10,751 nucleotides of DNA. Source: Pseudomonadota bacterium. GTDB taxonomy: Bacteria; Pseudomonadota; Alphaproteobacteria; UBA2136; UBA6156. The translations under genes and the position numbers were made by a program. The stretch lies in the NCBI GenBank assembly GCA_009927255.1, contig RFNJ01000112.1:1-10751 (forward strand), read 5' to 3'. Each line of letters opens with the position of its first letter. The first letter of the stretch is position 1. Shown here in pieces: positions 6,821-10,751 of this stretch. Below the pieces are notes generated by a model. The model was not told where the DNA came from, ran no database searches, and was given only the letters and a program-made list of their open reading frames with translations.

Positions 6821-6863
6821 ATGGGATAAAAAGGTATAAGTAAGAGATAGTGCAAATGGTTGT

Positions 6864-7790
6864 TTAAGCACTCACAGCCGGAGTTGCAGCAGCGGCTTCA
6901 TCCGCAGCGGCTACTTCCTTGGCGGCTTTGCTTAAAGTAACTGTCACCGGGCCGCGGGGGGCGCGGGTGCGGCCTTCGGCGTTGCTGGCAGCTGCTTGCA
7001 CAGGTTGGTGCAGGCTGGCTTGCATGGCAATGCCGCTCAGCACCGCATCGGCGCACAGGCGGGCGTAGAGGCTGAGCGCGCGGGTGCTGTCGTCATTCCC
7101 CGGCACCATGTAGGTCACGCCTTCGGGGTTGGCGTTGGTGTCGACAATCCCCACCACCGGAATGCCGAGGCGGGCGGCTTCATCCACCGCAATTTTGTCT
7201 TGGTGAACGCTCAGCACTACCAGCAAGTCCGGCAGGCCGGCCATGTTCATAATCCCGCCCAGCACACGGCGCAGGTTGGCGCGCTCGCGGGTGCGCATCA
7301 GCACTTCCTTTTTGGTAAGGTGGCTCATCGGGTCTTTCACCATGCTGGCATTCACCGGATTTTCGGGGGTGGCGGTGGCCATCATTTCGGCCAGCTTTTT
7401 CTGGGCTTCTTCGCTGCCCTTAAAGGCTTCTTCAATGTCTTTCAGGCGGCGGATGCTTTGGCTCACGGTCTTCCAGTTGGTGAGAATGCCGCCCAGCCAG
7501 CGGTGATTGACGTAATACATACCGCACTTTTCAGCGGCTTCCAGCGCCACTTGCTGCGCTTGTTTTTTGGTGCCAACAAACAGCACGCGGCCGCCGCGGG
7601 CGACGGTGGCTTCAATCGCGGCCAAGGCGCTGTAGAGTGCGGGGACAGTTTGTTGCAAATCAATAATATGGATGCCATTACGGGTGCCGTAAATGCTGCT
7701 TTTTAACTTGGGGTTCCAGCGAAAGCTGCGGTGGCCGAAGTGGACGCCTGCGCCGATGAGTTCGCTGATGGTGAATTGTGGCAACGCCAT
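6864..7790 (-). CDS. rpsB: 30S ribosomal protein S2
   Basis: Ribosomal protein S2, a late-assembling small-subunit protein bound on the solvent side near S1. Recognised by GVHFGHRSFRWNPKL (15-29), the central RVLFVGTKKQAQ (68-79), VNHRWLGGILTNW (94-106) and the C-terminal IVDTNANPEGVTYMVPGNDD block. Two oddities: residues about 122-157 (AFKGSEEAQ to DPMSH) form an insertion of about 25 residues relative to E. coli S2 between RLKDIEE and LTKKE, and the tail from about 265 is an Ala-rich extension, giving 308 residues against about 240-260 normally. The ATG at 7790 has AAAGGA about 10 nt upstream and gives the family's standard N-terminus. Usually tsf follows rpsB; here the downstream side holds a structured RNA and an oxidoreductase, and the upstream side an orphan gene. 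The leader has a conspicuous hairpin at 7824-7864. Confidence 0.97.
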   Translation of the reverse strand: MALPQFTISELIGAGVHFGHRSFRWNPKLKSSIYGTRNGIHIIDLQQTVPALYSALAAIEATVARGGRVLFVGTKKQAQQVALEAAEKCGMYYVNHRWLGGILTNWKTVSQSIRRLKDIEEAFKGSEEAQKKLAEMMATATPENPVNASMVKDPMSHLTKKEVLMRTRERANLRRVLGGIMNMAGLPDLLVVLSVHQDKIAVDEAARLGIPVVGIVDTNANPEGVTYMVPGNDDSTRALSLYARLCADAVLSGIAMQASLHQPVQAAASNAEGRTRAPRGPVTVTLSKAAKEVAAADEAAAATPAVSA

Positions 7791-7823
7791 GATGTATTTA
7801 TCCTTTGTTTGGTTTTGTCATCA

Positions 7824-7864
7824 CCGAAATGCCATGGATTGCTCCACAACCAAATCAATTTCGG
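7824..7864 (-). promoter_or_regulatory. Hairpin in the rpsB 5' leader, candidate S2 autoregulatory element
   Basis: On the minus strand CCGAAAT (7858-7864) pairs with ATTTCGG (7824-7830) over 7 bp. Inside, TTGG-TTG pairs with CAA-T-CCA around a TGGAG loop, with one bulge, so the whole forms a bulged stem-loop. It ends 33 nt before the rpsB ATG. S2 is known to repress its own operon through leader RNA in other bacteria, so this is a reasonable site, but no match to a known S2-leader consensus was tested. Confidence 0.4.
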
Positions 7865-7932
7865 CTGATATTTCTGAGTTTATTTGGCTCAGATGGCTGT
7901 TGTTTCGTCTAAAAAATCATAAATGTCAAGAG

Positions 7933-7958
7933 AAAAGGCTGCCGTGTGGCAGCCTTTT
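7933..7958 (-). terminator. Intrinsic terminator, bidirectional
   Basis: AAAAGGCTGCC (7933-7943), a GTGT loop, then GGCAGCCTTTT (7948-7958): a perfect 11-bp stem whose outer four A-T pairs give a T-run on either strand. It lies 22 nt past the stop of the minus-strand gene ending at 7981, so it terminates that transcript and insulates rpsB from it. Confidence 0.88.
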
Positions 7959-7980
7959 CCTTAACTTAAGCGAGATTGGA

Positions 7981-8634
7981 TTAGAACAGCGCGCCTACAG
8001 GATCGATCATTTCCCGCAGTTGCTCGTATTTTCGCGCTGCGTCGTGAACATAGTCGGGGTCTTTTTCACGAATCGCTTCAACCACAGCCATGCCCAGTTC
8101 GCTTGCTACCCCAGAATTGTCAAGGAGCGAAGCGATGTCGGTATCATCACTCTTTTTCTTGTTACCACGGGATTGCCGCTTCTTGGCGCGGCTGGGAGAC
8201 TCCAAATATCCCATATGTCCCATCAAAGAGTTGACAGGATTACCCGTAACAACCGTATAACAAACCTTCAACCGCATGTGCTCGTGAATGCACGTGAAGA
8301 ACTTTTGAATAGCCTTGAAGGTTTCTGGGTCGGATTCCTGATACGACAACACTTTGGCGGGCACCGGATGAGTTATAATGAACAACTCATGCCACTCTGG
8401 CTTGAGCTTCAAGATTTCCTTGAAAAGGAGCATTCCCATCTGATTAAGGCTGCCAAAGGCATTGAAGTAGGCAGTCGCAGCGGGGGGAATGGAAACCCTG
8501 TCAGAACCAGACGAAGACTCACCGTATTGGGCAGCCTTGATCATAGCCGGGAAGCAGTTAGACATGAAATCCTGATTGTTGCTGAGAATCTCTGCTACCT
8601 TGGCGGCAGCAGAGGAAACGGAAGAGTTAGCCAT
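7981..8634 (-). CDS. Orphan 217-residue protein of unknown function, self-contained unit
   Basis: I do not recognise this protein. It has no signal peptide or clear membrane helix. The N-terminus is Ser/Ala-rich (SSVSSAAAKVAEIL), followed by a Ser-rich loop (about 40-48). The middle (60-145) looks like a folded helical domain with Cys27, Cys115 and Cys125, a PEWHELF motif (79-85) and CIHEHMRLKVC (115-125). A strongly basic stretch RAKKRQSRGNKKK (149-161) could bind nucleic acid or act as a linker, followed by an acidic helical C-terminus. The start is secure: TAGGAGG lies 5 nt before the ATG, the best ribosome site in the window. It has its own TTGACA promoter and a perfect intrinsic terminator. 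Codons favour TCT, GCT, GTT, AAG and TTC, while neighbours favour CTG, GTG and GCG, so recent acquisition is suspected. Confidence 0.85.
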   Translation of the reverse strand: MANSSVSSAAAKVAEILSNNQDFMSNCFPAMIKAAQYGESSSGSDRVSIPPAATAYFNAFGSLNQMGMLLFKEILKLKPEWHELFIITHPVPAKVLSYQESDPETFKAIQKFFTCIHEHMRLKVCYTVVTGNPVNSLMGHMGYLESPSRAKKRQSRGNKKKSDDTDIASLLDNSGVASELGMAVVEAIREKDPDYVHDAARKYEQLREMIDPVGALF

Positions 8635-8678
8635 AAAGGCCTCCTAATTAAGATGCACTGGGATAGTCAGTAAGAACG

Positions 8679-8708
8679 CTAATAGTATACTTTTTGTGTA
8701 TTTGTCAA
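8679..8708 (-). promoter_or_regulatory. Promoter of the orphan 217-residue gene
   Basis: A consensus -35 TTGACA (8703-8708 on the minus strand) is followed after 18 bp by TATTAG (8679-8684); a TATACT (8684-8689) overlaps but at only 13 bp spacing. Initiation near 8672 would give a leader of about 38 nt carrying the strong TAGGAGG ribosome site (8640-8646). The -35 overlaps the mnmA stop codon (8705-8707). Confidence 0.7.
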
Positions 8709-9889
8709 GCGGTTGGTGCGATTTCTACCCTCATGTTGCGGGGTAGGGGGGTTGGGTGGGCAGGTTGCGGCTCAATCCAGCCGCCGCCCAGCATAATGCC
8801 ATCGGTTGTATAAAACACCGCCGCCTGCCCTGGGGCAATGGCTTCTTCGGGCGTGGCCAAAATCACCTCAGCGCGTTGCTGCGGCAGAAAGTGGATCACC
8901 CCCGCCACCGGCGTGTGTTGGGCGCGGACTTTGACCATGATTGGCAATTCTTCCGGCTGGGCGGCTCCCAGCCAGTTGAGTTCCTTCACAGTGAAAGATT
9001 GGCGGGCGAGGGCGCTACGTGGGCCAACCACCACTTGGTTGGCGGCGGCGTTGATGTTCACCACATACAGGGCTTCGGCGCTGCCGCCGGGCAGGCCTTT
9101 GCGCTGGCCGACGGTGTAGCCGACAATCCCTTGGTGTTGGCCTAAAATCTGGCCGTTAATATGGATGATATTGCCGCTTTGGTTGGCTTGGGGGGCGAAC
9201 TTCTTCACCACCGCAGCGTAGTCGCCGCCCGGCACGAAGCAAATATCGTAGCTGTCCTTCTTTTGGTAGACGTGCAGGCCAAGAGATTTGGCGAGTTCGC
9301 GAACTTTGGGTTTTTCTAAGCACCCCAGCGGAAATTCCAAAAACGCCAGTTGCTCGGGCGTGGTGGTGAAGAGGTAGTAGGTTTGGTCTTTTTTGGTATC
9401 GTCGGCCATGCGCAGCACCAGCTGGCCGTTCACCACGTCTTTGCGCACGTAGTGGCCGGTCACCAGCACATCGGCGCCCAGCGTTTTGGCCTTTTCCAGT
9501 AGTTCCTTGAATTTAATCCGTTGGTTGCAGCGCACGCAGGGGATGGGCGTGGCGCCGGCCAAATAGGTTTCGACAAAGTCATCAATCACCGCGCCTTTAA
9601 AGGCGCTTTCCATGTTCAAAACATAGTGCGGAATGCCGATTTTTTGGCACACGCGGCGGGCGTCGTAAACATCATCCAACGCGCAACAGGTGCCAAATTC
9701 CTTCGTTTTTCCACCATTGCTGGCAGGCGTATAATCCCACAGTTGCAGCGTCATCCCAATGGTTTTGTAGCCTGCTGCATGGCACAACGCGGCGGCGCAG
9801 CTGCTATCCACGCCGCCGCTCATCGCCACCACCACGGTGGTTTCCTGCGGGGTTTTACCCTTAACCAATGGCGGTAGGTTGAATTCCAT
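8705..9889 (-). CDS. mnmA: tRNA-specific 2-thiouridylase MnmA
   Basis: MnmA makes the 2-thio group of mnm5s2U34-type uridines in tRNA Lys, Glu and Gln, using ATP to activate the base and sulfur relayed from a cysteine desulfurase. The PP-loop SGGVDSS is at 24-30. The catalytic Cys121 sits in PCVRCNQRIKF and Cys217 in DSYDICFV, corresponding to E. coli Cys102 and Cys199. An additional GTCCALDD (66-73) and the extra Cys118 are features of alphaproteobacterial enzymes. The C-terminal beta-barrel region includes VGYTVGQRKGLPGG and ends with a longer Pro-rich tail; the length of 394 is normal for alphaproteobacteria. The ATG at 9889 fits homologues, since the next Met (23) is already in the PP-loop. 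No ribosome site is evident and a good promoter ends 5 nt upstream. A cysteine desulfurase gene lies upstream on the same strand. Confidence 0.97.
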   Translation of the reverse strand: MEFNLPPLVKGKTPQETTVVVAMSGGVDSSCAAALCHAAGYKTIGMTLQLWDYTPASNGGKTKEFGTCCALDDVYDARRVCQKIGIPHYVLNMESAFKGAVIDDFVETYLAGATPIPCVRCNQRIKFKELLEKAKTLGADVLVTGHYVRKDVVNGQLVLRMADDTKKDQTYYLFTTTPEQLAFLEFPLGCLEKPKVRELAKSLGLHVYQKKDSYDICFVPGGDYAAVVKKFAPQANQSGNIIHINGQILGQHQGIVGYTVGQRKGLPGGSAEALYVVNINAAANQVVVGPRSALARQSFTVKELNWLGAAQPEELPIMVKVRAQHTPVAGVIHFLPQQRAEVILATPEEAIAPGQAAVFYTTDGIMLGGGWIEPQPAHPTPLPRNMRVEIAPTA

Positions 9890-9894
9890 ACCGC

Positions 9895-9923
9895 TATATA
9901 GGGTTATTGCGGCAGGGTGGCAA
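9895..9923 (-). promoter_or_regulatory. Promoter of mnmA, positioned for a leaderless mRNA
   Basis: On the minus strand TTGCCA (9918-9923) and TATATA (9895-9900) are separated by exactly 17 bp. Only five bases lie between the -10 box and the A of the mnmA ATG at 9889, so initiation at the usual distance would fall on or next to the start codon. No Shine-Dalgarno sequence is present in that gap. Confidence 0.6.
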
Positions 9924-9955
9924 GGGCACTAAGCCAATAAAATCAATGAAGTCTC

Positions 9956-9985
9956 TTGACAATATTGTATCCAAACAGCTAGGTT
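9956..9985 (+). promoter_or_regulatory. Putative promoter of the small membrane-protein gene
   Basis: TTGACA at 9956-9961 is a consensus -35 box. A poor -10 match, TAGGTT (9980-9985), follows after 18 bp, giving initiation near 9992 and a leader of about 40 nt. It points away from the mnmA promoter, which is 33 bp to the left. Confidence 0.45.
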
Positions 9986-10031
9986 CAGCCCGTTGGCACT
10001 CTGCCATCGTCTCACCAGATCGGAGCTTTCC

Positions 10032-10343
10032 ATGTCTAATAACCTAGCGCCAGCGGCCTTTCTTATCGTAAACGCCGCCCTTGGCTTCAGCTTGATACAT
10101 AAGAACATGCTTGAACTCACAAATGGCTTACTACTCAGCGTTGGCCCGGCTATCTTCTTCGGATTGATCACCTGGGTATCGTTCAGAATGCTAAGCGATA
10201 TGGAGAAAAAGCCGCCTGCCGATGGGTCGCTCGTGCCTGCTTATACGGGGGTAACCTTCCTTATGAGCGCTCTGTTGGGAATGATGTTTGCGTCATTTTC
10301 CATGGGTATCGTCCTTGCTTGGCTCTACAGTGTCTTGCGCTGA
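10032..10343 (+). CDS. Small integral membrane protein of unknown function
   Basis: I do not recognise this 103-residue protein. It has three or four hydrophobic segments: about 7-23 (PAAFLIVNAALGFSLI), 31-53 (GLLLSVGPAIFFGLITWVSF), and a long one at 69-101 that could be two helices. A short charged loop SDMEKKPPADGS lies between the second and third. The start MSNNLA is preferred over an ATG 39 nt upstream because CGGAG lies 7 nt before it and the upstream in-frame residues (ALCHRLTRSELS) overlap the expected transcript start. It has its own TTGACA box and a strong terminator. Its codons (CTT, CTA, CTC, ATC, GTA) differ from the CTG/GTG-heavy neighbours, which suggests acquisition. It interrupts the desulfurase-mnmA stretch in the opposite direction. 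Confidence 0.78.
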   Translation: MSNNLAPAAFLIVNAALGFSLIHKNMLELTNGLLLSVGPAIFFGLITWVSFRMLSDMEKKPPADGSLVPAYTGVTFLMSALLGMMFASFSMGIVLAWLYSVLR

Positions 10344-10358
10344 GCAAGAACCACAAAA

Positions 10359-10400
10359 CCCAGTTCACGCGTAAAAGCGTGGGCTGGGACTACTTTTTTT
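10359..10400 (+). terminator. Intrinsic terminator after the small membrane-protein gene
   Basis: CCCAGTTCACGC (10359-10370) pairs with GCGTGGGCTGGG (10377-10388) through 12 pairs including two G-U, around a GTAAAA loop; ACTAC and seven T's follow (10394-10400). The T-run is also the Lys codons and stop region of the convergent desulfurase gene. On the minus strand the same stem is followed by TTTTG, so it probably serves both genes. Confidence 0.85.
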
Positions 10401-10751
10401 CACATAATGCCAGCATCGCCACTAGTCTCTGCATTTCTTCAAACGTACTCCCCCATCCCCAACTTACCCGCACCACCCCAAGGTTGGGCAGCCCCATGGC
10501 TGTTAGAACATGGCTAGGTTTATTGCGGCCACTCGAACAGGCACTCCCTTGGCTTACCGCAATACCCTGCAAATCCAGCGCAATCACCATATCTTCGCCA
10601 TGAATTTTGGGGTGGATGAGCATCCGAACATGCTCGATTTTGGGGGTGTTTACACTCGCAATTTGGAACGGTTTGGGCAGGTTTTGTTCAAGAAAAGTTG
10701 CGAATTGGGTTGCGTTTTTTAGCTCTTCCTGCTGCTGGCTGGTGGCGGCTT
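10390..10751 (-). CDS. Cysteine desulfurase, C-terminal part (5' end outside window)
   Basis: The open frame runs unbroken from the window edge to the TAG at 10390-10392, giving the last 119 residues or so of a PLP-dependent cysteine desulfurase (NifS/IscS type), which takes sulfur from cysteine and passes it on as persulfide. The persulfide-forming Cys lies in AVSQGSACSSG, followed by NKPSHVLTAMGL and RVSWGWGSTFEEMQRLV, the conserved closing blocks of the family; the last is written as in alphaproteobacterial members. The 3' end is intact with a normal length. An internal ATG at 10623 is not the start, since family homology continues upstream (FLEQNLPKPFQIASV). It lies upstream of mnmA on the same strand, separated by the divergent small membrane-protein gene, so it is a plausible sulfur donor for MnmA, as YrvO is in Bacillus subtilis. 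Confidence 0.93.
   Translation of the reverse strand, partial: AATSQQQEELKNATQFATFLEQNLPKPFQIASVNTPKIEHVRMLIHPKIHGEDMVIALDLQGIAVSQGSACSSGRNKPSHVLTAMGLPNLGVVRVSWGWGSTFEEMQRLVAMLALCEKK

Noticed and set aside
6996..7706. Plus-strand open frame of 236 codons, His-rich
   Set aside because: Fully antisense to rpsB, with no motif or start signal.
7924..7929. TTGACA upstream of rpsB as a full promoter
   Set aside because: At 16-18 bp spacing the -10 positions read CGAAAC, GAAACA or AAACAA; a nearby TATGAT is only 2 bp from the -35 and cannot pair with it.
7693..8673. Plus-strand open frame of 326 codons opposite rpsB's 5' end and the orphan gene
   Set aside because: It runs through a perfect terminator and across two genes with good signals on the other strand; no ribosome site or recognisable motif.
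9993..10031. Upstream ATG extending the small membrane protein by 13 residues
   Set aside because: No ribosome site, residues unlike the rest of the protein, and it coincides with the expected transcript start; the ATG at 10032 has CGGAG 7 nt upstream.

Overview
The window looks like chromosomal DNA of a GC-rich alphaproteobacterium. The support comes from protein detail: MnmA carries the PCVRC / DSYDIC variant typical of alphaproteobacteria, S2 begins MALPQFTISEL, and the partial cysteine desulfurase ends with an alphaproteobacterial-style RVSWGW block. The order is not resolved. Genes are tightly packed, with start/stop overlaps and convergent pairs whose stop codons overlap. I see no transposon, integrase, CRISPR array, tRNA or rRNA.

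Layout. (1) 19-3329, plus strand: a four-gene run of TerC-family membrane protein, SecF, a divergent Fe/Mn superoxide dismutase and a TauE/SafE-family permease. (2) 3326-4696, minus: a CNNM/CorC-type CBS-domain membrane protein, convergent with the first block. (3) 4728-5723, plus: a secreted coiled-coil protein and a small VTT/YqaA-type membrane protein. (4) 5720-6580, minus: a short ThiO/DAO-type FAD oxidoreductase. (5) 6581-6863: no protein gene. It holds what looks like an undescribed structured RNA of about 170 nt closed by a perfect 9-bp stem, followed on the minus strand by a 12-bp terminator-like hairpin just before the oxidoreductase. (6) 6864-7790, minus: rpsB, with an internal insertion, an Ala-rich tail and no tsf next to it; its leader contains a hairpin that may be an S2 autoregulatory site. 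(7) 7981-8634, minus: an unrecognised 217-aa protein with its own promoter, strong ribosome binding site and terminator, and codon use unlike its neighbours. (8) 8705-9889, minus: mnmA, apparently read from a promoter so close to the ATG that the mRNA would be leaderless. (9) 10032-10343, plus: an unrecognised small membrane protein, again with its own promoter and terminator. (10) 10390 to the window end, minus: the 3' part of a cysteine desulfurase gene.

Working together: cysteine desulfurase and MnmA are sulfur donor and acceptor in tRNA 2-thiouridine synthesis, and the two same-strand genes are separated only by the divergent membrane-protein cassette. TerC, SOD and the CorC-type protein may bear on metal and oxidative homeostasis, but only gene position links them. 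The items most worth following are the structured RNA, the two self-contained orphan units (7981-8634 and 10032-10343) on either side of mnmA, the rpsB leader, and the divergent SOD fused translationally to secF.
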